Below, piece after piece: positions 1 to 9,165 of a stretch of DNA of 21,735 nucleotides. Positions within the stretch are counted from its first letter, which is position 1, and each line of letters begins with the position of its first letter. The stretch comes from Apostichopus parvimensis (Eukaryota > Echinodermata > Holothuroidea > Aspidochirotida > Stichopodidae). Both the position numbers and the translations under genes were made by a program. Where the stretch lies: the NCBI GenBank assembly GCA_000934455.1, contig KN890095.1, positions 7,040 to 28,774 on the forward strand, in the 5' to 3' direction. The notes beneath the pieces were generated by a model, which was not told the DNA's origin, searched no databases, and saw only the letters and a program-made list of their open reading frames with translations.

Positions 1-66
1 ACCTTCTCTTGAATATGTCCCCCTGAAGAACAGACCTTCTCTTCAATATGTCCCCTGAATAGAAAT
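1..66. repeat. 33-bp tandem pair at the left edge of the window
   Basis: Two adjacent copies of a unit beginning ACCTTCTCTT, the first at 1-33 and the second at about 34-66. They differ by a few substitutions and one C. The first copy begins at base 1, so the array may extend beyond the window. No coding potential is seen. The degree of divergence suggests an old local duplication. Confidence 0.75.
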
Positions 67-1380
67 TACAGTTTGAAGAGATTGACTGTTTACTTCTTTG
101 TTTTTTGAGTTCATAGCATACAGTAAACACACTGTACATAACATTTTAATTCTAATATACTAGAGCCAATGACTTTACTTGCCATATATTAGTAAAACAT
201 AATGACTTTCTATTGAACATTGCTGGTGGTATAAAATATCTGATCAATCAAACAGGGTGCACTGATGCTTTTGCCTGATTACTGTAAATGATCGCAGTTT
301 TCAACTTACAAACTAACCTTACACTAGAAGTAGATCAAGGCATAATTTATTCTGCACCCCGTAGCAAAATTTAGGTTGCTCAGTTAGCTTCAGAATACCC
401 TGAATGCTGAAATGTTCAATTCTTGCAGAGAAAGAAAGAAAATGTCATGTCAAAGAGACAATTTCCATTTCCGGTGTACGTGACAACAAGCATTTGATAG
501 AAAATGAAGGGGAAAAAACAGTTACTCTACATTTCTCACCCAGGTTTAATAACTTGTAGCAAAACATAGGAGTCTGCTAGTCGAGTTTGCCCTAAAACAA
601 TTGCATGTAGGTTTTGGTACATTGCCAATACTACAATTCAATGCAAGTTTTACTTGCATGAGTTGCCAAACTTGTGTCATTTTGAAAAATGACAAAAGTA
701 GGTAAATTTGAAGATCTTTGTTGTGTAGATACTTACCATTGATGAAAGAGTACGAGAACAAACTTTTTGGAATAAAAAATGAAACCATTAATTATTCCCT
801 AATTACCATTCATTAGGTGAACACATTAATGTAGTAGGGTGCATGTGTTCCACTCATTGTATTATATTTGGGAGTACTGTTAGATGCCATAAGACAGGTT
901 GCACAAATTCTAGGAATTGATGACCATATCTATCAAAGTTCCTTCAAGAGAGTGAAGCAGTTTGTCCACGTGTAAATATCAAGGGCACCAGGCCTTTAAA
1001 AACAAAACTTCATCAAAACTCAAAAACTTTTCTAGGTTTAAGTACTATAGCTATGGTAACTTAACTAGTAAAAATGTGAAAGAATGCAGACACCAGATAA
1101 TATCAGCAATTGAGATAAGCTTTCTCCCTGAACATTCCATCTCTTCTTACATAAGTACCCGTTTCTCTAGATTGAATTGTGACCACCATTCATACGATCT
1201 AACATTTCTCTGCTTTAACCCTAACAGGTAGAATATGCCTCCATGTTCTATTGAACAAATTACAGAGCAGCTTTACATTAAGTGCAGTAATTCCTATTCT
1301 GATAGTTAATGCAACAATAAATCTACAACTAGTAATCATGGAAAATAAACATTAGTGATGTAAATTAGTATAGTATCCAT
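67..1380. other. AT-rich stretch without a recognised gene
   Basis: I recognise nothing certain here. The short ATG-started frames at 546-788 (minus) and 962-1231 (plus) have compositions expected of AT-rich DNA and no motif I know. One protein-like open stretch without its own ATG lies at 838-975 on the plus strand. It follows a possible splice acceptor (ATGTAGTAG) and reads as 45 codons ending in TAA, with a hydrophobic start and then residues such as LLDAIRQVAQILGIDDH. An open run of that length is common by chance at this base composition, so I do not call it a gene. Confidence 0.5.
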
Positions 1381-1425
1381 TTTATTTTTCGTATTCATAT
1401 TCTAAGGGATTTTGTCATTTTGTTA
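1381..1425. repeat. diverged direct-repeat partner of the LINE/SINE tail segment
   Basis: This stretch (TTTATTTTTCGTATTCATAT, then TCTAAGGGATTTTGTCATTTTG) matches 1552-1595 with a handful of differences. The copies are about 170 bp apart in the same orientation. The second copy runs directly into the retroelement tail at 1600-1667, so this may be an older copy of the same family, or a local duplication of the region just before the tail. Confidence 0.6.
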
Positions 1426-1551
1426 CTTAAATTTACTTAAAATTCCCTTTTTTCTTTTTAGGAATTTCACTGTAAATCTATAGTATTTTTACAATTATTC
1501 CCTTGTTTTTATATATCTATATTTTTATATTAATATTTAAGCTGTGTCAAT

Positions 1552-1667
1552 TTTATTCTTCATATTCATATTTTAAGGGTTTTGTTATTTTGTTGTCATT
1601 GTAAAGCGCTGCTTAAGCATGAAAAGAGCGCTATATAAATTTGGTAAAATAATAATAATAATAATAT
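1552..1667 (+). mobile_element. 3' end of a LINE/SINE-type retroelement with (AAT)n tail
   Basis: The segment contains TTGTAAAGCGCTGCTTAAGC, then AAGAGCGCTATATAAATTTG, ending in (AAT)n at 1648-1665. The paired GCGCT motifs can form a small stem, and GCGCTATATAAAT followed by a trinucleotide tail is a recurrent 3' end of L2/CR1-like LINEs and of the SINEs they mobilise. That family link is recalled knowledge, not a search result. Only the 3' end is recognisable. No reverse transcriptase fragment is seen upstream, as expected for a 5'-truncated or SINE copy. Confidence 0.6.
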
Positions 1668-3180
1668 CCCAGAAACTGGCAGACCTACAATGAAAAGATC
1701 TACCCAGTCCAATTTCACTCTGGAAATAGTCCTGAATATTTTACCTAGAGCTTTTTTTAATTTGTTATTGTTGTCAAAACAGAGGGTGAAACATCTCCTG
1801 TGTTTGTTGACCATGTATACATACTTTTTTCTGTTATATGCTAATTTTATTTCCATTTGCATTCAATTTAACGAAATCTGTTTGTGTTCCATACTGGATT
1901 GAATCAATGTATAGAGTGTAGATGCTGTGATGTATGAACCAATACAAACTGTCAGTTTACACGCTTTTGTGCAGAGTAAGTTACCTTTGTACCCTTCTAG
2001 CCAGCTGGCAATATTCATATTTAAGTTAATTTCGGGTAGGTCTGCCTGCACTAAGCTTAGGGTGATATCTGATGCTTACGTCTTTGCGCTGCATATATAT
2101 TACAAATTAATAACTAACAGACATCAGATAAATTGCCCTGTTGAAGTGTAAGGCTTTACTTTCCTACAAAGACGAACGGTGGAAATCGCATGGGAGCAAT
2201 ATTGGGGATATTTTTTATCACTAGTATATAAATTAAGACCAAGCATTAAGACCAACTCCTTGTGTGTTAGAAAACAAAACCATAATAAAAAACACAAGAA
2301 AAAGTCAAAAGTTACTTATGCAGCATTCATACAACATGTTGAGAGAGCTTCTTCAAGAAGATGAAGTCCAAAACACAGCCGAATAATGTCACAATAAGCG
2401 TGATTCTTAATCAAGGAAGATGCAAACAGAATTAGGCTCTTTACTCCGAATGGTAGATTTGTAAGGGAGATGGACATTTACCTGGTAAAGGGTCAATGGA
2501 GCTAATGCTTAAGTTACCAGTGAATAGGCTAAGTAGATTGTGCAATAGTTAAAGTCAAGACAGGTAACAGAGGAGTGCAGTAACATGTAATCCACTTCTC
2601 ATAGTTTATTTGTTTCTCTTTACAATTGGGATAAGGAGTAAATATATGCTAATACCAAATAGTAGCACCTGTTGAGATCACACTATATTTAGACCAGCAT
2701 ATTTTAAAGCAGTTAACTACTACAAGCAGTTTGGAGAATCAACAGACAGTGGCTCTTTGAAGGTACTTTTTTATACTTTTTCATATCAAAACAGTTCCCT
2801 TGTTTGTTCCCTAATCTAAATGCCTTCAACAAATCATATATATTGACAGAATTGCAAATTGTTGAAAATTTATGATTCATATATAATTTACATAATTATG
2901 ACCGAGTCATGTCTGTTTTAGAATCCAATAAAATCATTACTTAATTGCTAATGTTTGATCACTTGGTACAAATAAAACCAAGGAAAGGTTTATTTATTGC
3001 AAGTGTACTCACATTTGAGATGTTGTACAGTAGCTTATTTCCATTCCAAATATTAGCACCAAACATATACACAGGTGTTAGAACAAATGACTCTGGACTT
3101 AACCTACATTATGTCTTAATATGTTTCTTCCTATAGAGATGGACTATAAGACCTCTGTGCTGTCAAACTACTGTATCTTT
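1668..3180. other. AT-rich stretch without a recognised gene
   Basis: Only short open frames occur here (for example 1690-1902 and 2179-2364 on plus, and 1863-2051 on minus). None has recognisable domains, and several overlap on opposite strands. AATAAA-like polyadenylation hexamers (for example near 2927) occur, but at the rate expected of AT-rich DNA. No tandem repeat or transposon end was recognised. Confidence 0.5.
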
Positions 3181-3191
3181 TCTATTTACAG

Positions 3192-3274
3192 CTCTGCTTG
3201 TTCTGGTCGAGACTTTTACTAACATTGTGGACAAAAAAATAATAGATGAACTTGAAGGTTCCCAGCAGAACTGA
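3192..3274 (+). CDS. possible terminal coding exon, unknown protein
   Basis: A strong-looking splice acceptor (TATCTTTTCTATTTACAG, ending at 3191) is followed by an open frame (first full codon CTG at 3194) that ends in TGA at 3272-3274. It encodes 26 residues ending NIVDKKIIDELEGSQQN. The pyrimidine-rich tract before the AG and the acidic/basic composition make a real last exon possible. I do not recognise the peptide. A diverged copy of its second half lies about 300 bp downstream at 3523-3580. No upstream exon with a compatible donor was identified, so this rests on the acceptor and the duplication alone. A pseudo-exon or a transposon relic is equally possible. Confidence 0.2.
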
Positions 3275-3522
3275 AAAACTATTGACATAAACTATAAGAA
3301 GAAATTTGATAAGTCCCAATCAGAGAATAATTTAGTGATGAATTTTGTGTATCCCTTTAAAAGCTCTGAACTTTTACTCAGATTATAAAATACTATGTTT
3401 CCTGTGTACCGAACCGTGGCACATCTTTGCAATAGCAATTTGCCATTTTACAAACATTTTGCTATGCAATACACGATATGTTATTCCCTGCTAATGTCTT
3501 TGCTAAAAGGGCTACTTACGTG

Positions 3523-3611
3523 GTAACACTGTGGACGGAAAGATAATATATGAACTTGTAGGCTCCCTACAGAAACTATTAAATGAAAGTATACGCCCTA
3601 AATGTTCGTAA
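3523..3611 (+). pseudogene. diverged duplicate of the 3192-3274 candidate exon
   Basis: The sequence from TAACACTGTGGAC to about CAG at 3572 aligns with 3219-3268. In the same frame it reads NTVDGKIIYELVGSLQK against NIVDKKIIDELEGSQQN in the first copy. A deletion of about 7 nt then removes the stop, so the frame continues to TAA at 3609-3611. Differences fall at first and second codon positions as well as third, so the pair shows no clear sign of selection for protein. The upstream side lacks a convincing acceptor. It may be a duplicated exon that decayed, or simply two copies of a non-coding repeat. Confidence 0.3.
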
Positions 3612-4640
3612 TGAAAAGGGGCCACTCATACTATGGTTATGTTGTTAGGAGTCCACAGCGGGGATATGTGAAACTGATAGAGAATAACAGGTACGTACCT
3701 CTTGGGGCAAGTTGGCCTATTTCTTGGGGATGTGCAAAAGTAAACTTAGGCTTCAATTCTATCTTTATAAAGGTTAACAGCTCATATCAACATTTAATGT
3801 AACATATTTGCATTGACTCCACCATACTTCCCCCCCCCCCCACCTCCCGTAATATTACACATTTGGGTCATAATCTCAAAGTAAAAACCCAACACAAACT
3901 GTTATTTGCAATTGAATCCTTCCTAAGCTGCTTCACACCATCACTTGTTCAGTATCTTATTTGATTAACGCAAATCCTGGGGAAAACCTTGTAGGAGCAC
4001 AGAACATCTTGTCAACCCACTCAATGTTTTCTTGCCATTTTGGAAAGCTAGCAATGCCAACGACCATACTTGTTTCCCTAACTTTTTCATATGCAAAAAT
4101 TCTCTCAGGTTGTATGCTAGGTTCCAGCACGCTGTTCTATTATGTTATGCAGTATTTTTCAAGGAAGTATATATCTGTTACCAATGCTATAACTTTAGGA
4201 TTGCTCAGTACCTACTATAGTCAACTTTAGGTACCTATGTGCTGTCGTTAGCTACTGATGTCAAACGCTATAATAATAAAGCTAACTTTGATCAAACTAC
4301 AACTTATGCAACAAAAAGATGTTTTGCATATCAACACAAAGACATCAGAGTGATTGAAATCCTTACTTTTCTGATATAACAAACCAAACTATTGGACCAT
4401 TTACCTTTGAAGAAGTAATAATGTCCCTGGCAAAGCTACCTGAAATGTCTATCCATGGGTGAAAACCAGAACACAGGCTGCTCTGTGGTTCCTTACCAAT
4501 ACTGACTCAATATGAAATGCTAGATTTTTGTGAAAATATGAAATGAAACAAAGGCAAAATAAACGGTTCTGTGGTACTATGACATCACCGTTTAAGAAAA
4601 TGGCAGCCTCCAACATGGCTTGGGAAGTACAGTATCTCCC
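3602..4640. other. gene-poor stretch with a weak minus-strand coding candidate
   Basis: A poly-C run lies at 3830-3841. Several frames are open at once between about 3957 and 4230. Of these, the minus-strand frame 4136-3957 has the most protein-like make-up, with residues such as MVVGIASFPKWQENIEWVDK and a stop at 3957-3959. It has no ATG near its beginning, so it would need to be an exon, and the AG before it (ACATAG) lacks a good pyrimidine tract. The overlapping plus-strand frame 3961-4230 looks like its shadow. At 3695-3705 a strong donor-like AACAGGTACGT sits inside another short frame. None of this is enough to call a gene. Confidence 0.3.
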
Positions 4641-4672
4641 AACTAGACAAAGATGTTCCTTAGATGTTTGAA

Positions 4673-4844
4673 GGGGATGGGTGGGGAAAGGGGATTGGTG
4701 GGGAAAGGGGATGGGTGGAGGGAAGGGGATGGGTGGGGAAAGGGGATGGGTGGGGAAAGGGGATGGGTGGGAAAAGGGGATGGATGGGGGAAGGTGATGG
4801 GGGAAAGGGGATTGGTGGGAAAGGGTATGGGTGGGTAAAGGGGA
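4673..4844 (+). repeat. 17-bp G-rich minisatellite (GGGGATGGGTGGGGAAA)n
   Basis: About ten imperfect copies of a unit close to GGGGATGGGTGGGGAAA run head to tail. The plus strand is almost pure purine plus T, with runs of three to five G every few bases. Such DNA can form G-quadruplexes or purine-motif triplexes. The array produces several overlapping artefactual open frames on both strands (for example Pro/Ser/His-rich reading on minus), which I do not consider genes. Unit variants (GATT for GATG, extra G or A) indicate unequal exchange followed by point mutation. Confidence 0.9.
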
Positions 4845-4962
4845 TCACAATTATCCCTGTCATATTGCAAATATGATCGTTGGGTTTGCTTCTTTGTTAG
4901 GCTGTAGATTCTAGCTTCATCATATTCATTCCTATCAGCCAGATGAAAGGTTGTGTTAAACA

Positions 4963-5010
4963 TGCCACGACAGTAACCAGTGCTGTTGCCATGACAGTAA
5001 CCAGTTCTGT
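4963..5010. repeat. 24-bp tandem pair
   Basis: TGCCACGACAGTAACCAGTG is followed immediately by TGCCATGACAGTAACCAGTT, two copies of a unit of about 24 bp with few differences. A plus-strand frame stays open from 4960 to about 5178 and would read CHDSNQ twice, but it has no upstream ATG or clear splice acceptor. I treat this as a simple local duplication. Confidence 0.7.
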
Positions 5011-5140
5011 AGATTCATATCATTAGTGCCTGTGCTAGTATCATTTAAGCATGATGTAAATGTCCGGAGAGAAATTGCAGGAACAACTTGGATAGGACGA
5101 GAGAAAATGAAAAGGTCTGTGTGCAGCTCAAGGATTTACA

Positions 5141-5334
5141 CATCAGGAAGAACACTACAACACATAAACCTTTGTTAACTACTTAAAGACCCCTGGTTTT
5201 GCAATGTACAGGCTACATGATAAACTAAACATCGGGAAGAACACTAACTAAACATCAGTAAGCACTACAGCACATGAATCTTTGTTAACTACTTAAAGAC
5301 CCCTGCAATGTACAGGCTACATGATAAACTAAAC
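5141..5334. repeat. diverged direct repeat with a partial third copy
   Basis: Copy one (5141-5230) and copy two (5253-5334) share CATCAG.AAG..CACTACA.CACAT.AA, then TTTGTTAACTACTTAAAGAC, and the end block AATGTACAGGCTACATGATA. Between them, 5231-5252 (ATCGGGAAGAACACTAACTA) is a truncated third copy of the repeat start. Copy two lacks the GGTTTTG found in copy one. The period is about 110 bp. No terminal inverted repeat or coding content is visible, so this is probably a small satellite-like duplication. Confidence 0.85.
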
Positions 5335-5398
5335 GTGGTAAATCATGTTTGTATCCCCTCTAGACTCCAGAATGTAAATTATACACTCTAAAACTGTA

Positions 5399-5854
5399 TT
5401 AGGTATAGCTTTTATTTGTTAATAATGAATCAAAATAAAATAACCAAAATTGAAACATTTTTACAGAAAGAAAAATTTGATAAATTCTTTCCCAAGCTGG
5501 TTTGGGGCTGTATAAATAATGACCATCCAAAAGTTTTATAAAGAACGTCTTCTTATCATCAATAAAAGTTTCCGCTGAGCAAGTTTCTGGGTTAAAATGT
5601 AATTTAAAATTGATTGTATTGTAAGAAAGCAAAACTTGAAAAGTAGTGGAAGGTGAGTTGTGTAAAATGCAAATTATTAACAATGTAATTATTATAAAAA
5701 GAGAGAAAAGGGAAGAAAATGAAAAACAGCAAAGCATCGAGTAATTTATCTGTGGAAGAAATGCAACAAACCTAAGATAAGTAAAATGAATATGAAAAAA
5801 AATGAAGATCAAAGAAGGAAAAATTACGATGATGTTAACATACTTTAACACCAA
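5399..5854 (-). other. longest open frame in the window, unrecognised
   Basis: A 151-codon minus-strand frame starts with ATG at 5852-5854. Its first half is dominated by Phe, Ile, Leu and Ser and would form two hydrophobic segments. The second half (around LLDGHYLYSPKPAWERIYQI) is more mixed. The plus strand here is purine-rich, which depletes minus-strand stop codons and produces hydrophobic translations, so a chance frame is a sufficient explanation. There is no family motif, and no promoter or splice context was identified. I list it because it is the longest open frame, not because I believe it is a gene. Confidence 0.12.
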
Positions 5855-5892
5855 CGAAAAACGTGGTCGATCTAAAGGAGTGGTTCATACAG

Positions 5893-5974
5893 AAAAACCG
5901 TGCAGACTTCTACGTATCGCGAGTACAAGGCCTGAAGCCTAGCCCTTCTTCACAGACAGACAGACAGACAGACA
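5893..5974 (+). repeat. hairpin-bearing sequence with (CAGA)n tail, probable retroelement end
   Basis: A relatively CpG-rich segment, ACTTCTACGTATCGCGAGTA, followed by AAGGCCTGAAGCCTAGCCCTT, ends in TTCTTCA and then five to six CAGA units (5953-5974). AAGGCC and the later GCCCTT can pair as a small stem. A structured end abutting a tetranucleotide tail is typical of retroelement 3' ends. On the minus strand it resembles a Penelope-type ribozyme region (TGAAGAAGGGCTAGG), but the GAAA core element is absent. The family is therefore not assigned. Confidence 0.4.
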
Positions 5975-7740
5975 CTGATTAAATATTAGCGCCTGCGCAC
6001 GACTAGCAGGAAAACCCTGCTTTGAGTAGAACTGCTGGTGCACAACAGCCTTCTACAGTAAAGCCAAACAATACACTTATTTTGAATACCCAACTCACAC
6101 ATGAATGTCACTTACATGACCTCATCATGTTACAACCCTTCCTTCGGCAACCATCACCACAGTTGTGAGATAGATCATTGAGCTGCACCACTGGGTAAAC
6201 ATCCACAGAAATCAGCCCGCCAAATAACATCATGCACAATTTAGTGATCCGCCATTTTGAATCGTACCATGTGACACTCTTGGTGGGAACTAACCATGGG
6301 TAGCACATTTTCCAATGCACACATTTAAACATGCCACGTCCATGAACAATAAAATGCAGACTGATTTGGGCACAAGCTTTAATGTCGCACAGCTTCTAAT
6401 GTAATAGGAAATAACTCCGTACAAGCATTATTATTCTTTACTCCTTATTCTGCAAGTTTTAACATTACAATTAAACAGGTAGGAGAGTCCAAAGTGTGTC
6501 ACGACTTATAATACAAAGAACAATGTGAAATGCAATTAATGTTACAAAAAAATCATTGTTCATACAGGAAAGACTAGATCAACAATATCTTAAACAAACT
6601 TGCAAATCCAATGAAAATCTTTTCCCAAACGTTGAATACAAGCAAGCACAAATGCATCTTTCAACATAAGCAGTCACAGGCCAGACGCGCAAGCCTTGTA
6701 GCAGACAGAGCCAACGCCTATGCTATGGTAATGTATAAATGAGCATCTCTGACCTATGATTCTATTATGCTGCCAAATGCATCCAACGTTAAGCCCAAAA
6801 CTTACAGCAAAAATATAACTTTGATCATCAAAAGCATGCTTACGTGAACATTAAATTCACAAAAGTAGCAAAAAAGCCTCAAAGTGATCTACAATCCATA
6901 AAACTCACCGTCAAACGTGAAAAATATCATGCTTCATGCACTAGGAAAATTGGTGCTTATGAATCCTGTAGTGCCGACTAAGTCAGCACCCATAGAACTG
7001 AAGCGAACGGTGCCCAGTTGAGCGATCTGATCCAGTCACATAGTTACTCCACACTGCCCTTACAGTAGAGAGAGCACTCACTGCTAGTTCAATGTTAAAA
7101 CTTGCCAGCATTCAAAATCAGACAACAGTCAATCCACTTCACATGCTGCTGCACTGAGCTTACAGTGTAGTGTGTGATGTATTCACTATGACCTACAGGT
7201 CACCAGACAGGCAAGCCAGACATACAGCAAACCGTACAAGTAACGGGGCAACACATTCTGCTGATAACTGGTAACTACTCACGTTCAAAGGGGTACGGTA
7301 TAGGCCGGGTACGTGACAAATCAGTGTATTTTGCCTACTTTTCTCCTACTTAGGGCTCATTCAACATTATAGGATAAGCTCGATGAGATAAAACACTTGA
7401 TGTTACATTAATTGTATGCATATATCATATCACAGGGATCAAACTCTGTGCTAGGCAAGGCAAAAATAACATAAATACATGTTATGAACATAACTTAAGA
7501 TTGCTCCCATTGCAGCATTGTCAACCCTATATTCAAATGGTATTACCCAAGTTCTCTGAATATGATACTTAATCTGAACAATCTAACCATAATTTCAAAA
7601 ACCAATAAAAAAAATTACCTGTACTGGTTTACACCAAACAGCAGAAGGACAAAAGACAGTTTAAACATCAGGCTCCAACAATCAATGTTAAGTGCTTGAA
7701 TATTACCGCTGTAAATCAAGAAGAGAAGTTACACTCGTTT
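5975..7740. other. gene-poor stretch, somewhat richer in CpG
   Basis: No gene recognised. The minus frame 6108-6332 (74 codons) has no known motif. On the minus strand at about 6244-6259, ATTCAAAATGGCGGATC resembles a YY1/initiator-type AAnATGGCGGC site, which in animals often marks transcription or translation starts, but nothing coding follows within this stretch. From 6660 to 7320 there are more CpG dinucleotides than in the flanks, without long open frames. Two similar segments at about 7033-7080 and 7128-7175 (CAGTCA..., CACTGC or CACTGAG, then CTTACAGT) may be an old duplication. Confidence 0.4.
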
Positions 7741-7819
7741 TACATACGTATACACATACGTACACACATACGTATACACATACGTATACACATACGTACA
7801 CACATACGTACACACATAC
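7741..7819. repeat. 12-bp satellite, strictly alternating pyrimidine-purine
   Basis: Between six and seven copies of a 12-bp unit, CATACGTATACA or CATACGTACACA. Every step over 7741-7819 alternates pyrimidine and purine with no exception, and CG and CA steps recur. This is the sequence requirement for left-handed Z-DNA. TACGTA in each unit is also self-complementary. The minus-strand frame reading YVCTYV through the array (7729-7965) is an artefact of the repeat. Confidence 0.9.
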
Positions 7820-7825
7820 CTACAG

Positions 7826-8160
7826 TAGGGCCATTTCAAATACGCTTGTCTGAAATCAACAAAATAAAATGAAATATACAGTAGCGTATGACTGCCATCG
7901 TAAATGTATAATAGAAGCAAAATCATTCTTTTTCTTTTACAATTATTACAATGTAAATTTAGCACAAATTATTAGGCGCAATCAATACTAAGGAAGCCTA
8001 AAATGGTTATCCTCGATCTTCACTGACATCAAACTTGTATCAGTTCAGCCCTATTAGCATTCACAGCAAAATTACTGATGTTTCATAAATAAGCAAAAGT
8101 AAGGTTATACGATCAGGCTTACAGTTTCAATTTCATACAAATGCAAAGTTTGGTTGAACG
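7826..8160. other. AT-rich stretch, nothing recognised
   Basis: This spacer lies between the 12-bp satellite and the fold-back element. No long frame, repeat, RNA gene or transposon end is seen apart from the short phrase AGTAGGGCCATTTCAAAT at 7825-7842, which only partly resembles the terminus of the element at 17088. Confidence 0.4.
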
Positions 8161-8590
8161 ATGTGGCTCTCCGGCTTTCGATAGAGGGCGCTGTCATATT
8201 GGTTCTAATATGCGTAATTTGTAATCAAAATAACATGATCTTGTGAAAGCTCTCACACGTAAGCATGAGATCACACTGGGTTAACTGGCTTACATATGCA
8301 CTAGTTCCAAGGTTCCACATTTGCAGTTTGGCCAACAAAAATTAAAAAAAAAACAGGCTGTATATAGAAAAGCAGGATAAGGTGCTTCAAATGATTAATT
8401 TGACATAAAACTTCAAAATATGTTATAAAAGATCTCTTCTTCAGTAACTACCAACAAGCAACAAATTGTGTACTAGTGATCAATCCTGTACATTACTGTA
8501 CAGTCTGCAGTCAGAGACAACAACTTGCCAAGTTTCTACTAGATAGCACAGCGCCCCCTATGTACTTCATGCAAGCCTGGAGAACCCCAT
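8161..8590. mobile_element. 430-bp inverted-repeat element with GGGCGCT arms (MITE-like)
   Basis: The left arm 8161-8200 (ATGTGGCTCTCC, then GGCTTTCG and ATAGAGGGCGCTGTCATAT) pairs with the reverse complement of 8542-8590 (ATGGGGTTCTCC, then AGGCTTGC and ATAGGGGGCGCTGTGCTAT). The right arm has about eight extra bases in the middle. The interior of about 340 bp is AT-rich and has no coding frame. Arms of 40-48 bp around a small non-coding core fit a miniature inverted-repeat transposable element. I could not identify a target-site duplication, so the ends are approximate. The arm cores TAGAGGGCGCT and TAGGGGGCGCT also match the central part of the CTCF-binding consensus. Confidence 0.55.
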
Positions 8591-9104
8591 TTGGAAATGC
8601 AGGTACTGTGGAATAATGCATGTAAGTAAATCAAACTACTTCTATTTCTGAATTGCTATCCTTCCTTTCCTTGCAACAGATAAGAAATTGATTGACCAGA
8701 AAGTCTCTATCACAGATAGATTCCACTAATTTGTAAGTCACTTGAAAACTGCACAGTTAAGAACATCACACATGTAACTACAACTAACTTAATGTTCTTC
8801 TCTAACTCAGCCAGTGGCCTAGCCTCGCTGTTTCACAGGGTGGCCAGCTCGCCCCTCATTTTGCCCACCTTGCCCCTCTTTTAACCTACTTTGACCGCCC
8901 GGCCCATCTTTCAACTGCCCTTGTCATTTTTTTTGAGGGGTTTTCACTGTTAAAAACCTGCCTACCAATGTGCCAGCATTTCATTTGGAAAAACACTAGC
9001 CTATCCTTCCATCAAATCCTTGTAGTGGTCACTATTACTATGGTGGATACTGCTGGTAATGTTGATCCAAGAAAGTGATGGTGTTGTATCATAACTTCGT
9101 CACA
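8591..9104. other. spacer with a C-rich imperfect repeat patch
   Basis: At about 8835-8935 lies a pyrimidine-rich patch of repeated GCCC motifs (GCCCCTCATTTTGCCCACC, GCCCCTCTTTTAACC, CGGCCCATC) ending in a run of T. It is imperfectly periodic at about 20 bp and unlike its AT-rich surroundings, so it may be a fragment of a repeat. The remainder contains nothing recognisable. Confidence 0.4.
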
Positions 9105-9118
9105 CATGTTATGAATTT
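9105..9118. repeat. 14-bp target-site duplication, left copy
   Basis: CATGTTATGAATTT here is identical to 9166-9179. The pair brackets a 47-bp insert carrying a Penelope-type ribozyme relic, which is the arrangement left by target-primed insertion. Confidence 0.7.
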
Positions 9119-9165
9119 GTGTAAAAGTAGTTGGCCTGACGTTTCGATCCTAGCAGGATCTTCTT
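9119..9165 (-). mobile_element. 47-bp Penelope-like element relic with hammerhead ribozyme core
   Basis: Read on the minus strand, the insert begins AAGAAGATCCTGCTAGGATC and continues GAAACGTCAGGCC. This carries the hammerhead layout: the end of the CUGANGA box, stem II GATCCT/AGGATC with a GCT loop, the invariant GAAA, then CGTC, which contains the expected cleavage triplet GTC. Penelope-like retroelements are known to carry such minimal hammerheads in their terminal repeats, and the self-complementary ACGT suits dimer formation. The first bases of the CUGA box are contributed by the flanking target copy (ATG in place of CTG), so the copy is cut off inside the ribozyme and should not self-cleave. 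Perfect 14-bp flanking repeats support a genuine, extremely 5'-truncated insertion. Confidence 0.6.

Noticed and set aside
4643..4963. Pro/Ser-rich and Gly-rich proteins across the G-rich minisatellite
   Set aside because: Several frames on both strands are open because the repeat lacks T-rich stop codons; nothing outside the array supports a gene.
5399..5854. 151-codon minus-strand frame as a membrane protein gene
   Set aside because: Hydrophobic Phe/Ile/Leu-rich translation is what the minus strand of purine-rich AT DNA gives. There is no family motif or splice or promoter context, and a frame this long is only mildly surprising in this window.
5917..5952. Second Penelope hammerhead on the minus strand
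   Set aside because: TGAAGA and a stem are present, but the GAAA core is absent, so only a generic retroelement tail is called.
6244..6259. YY1/initiator-type promoter on the minus strand
   Set aside because: The AAAATGGCGGATC match is partial and no transcript-like or coding sequence follows it, so it is only mentioned in the region note.
7741..7819. CRISPR-like array
   Set aside because: The repeats are directly abutting with no unique spacers; it is an ordinary satellite. None of the tandem arrays in the window shows repeat-spacer alternation.
7729..7965. Tyr/Val/Cys/Thr repeat protein
   Set aside because: The repeat reading comes entirely from the 12-bp satellite; the rest of the frame is AT-rich and unremarkable.
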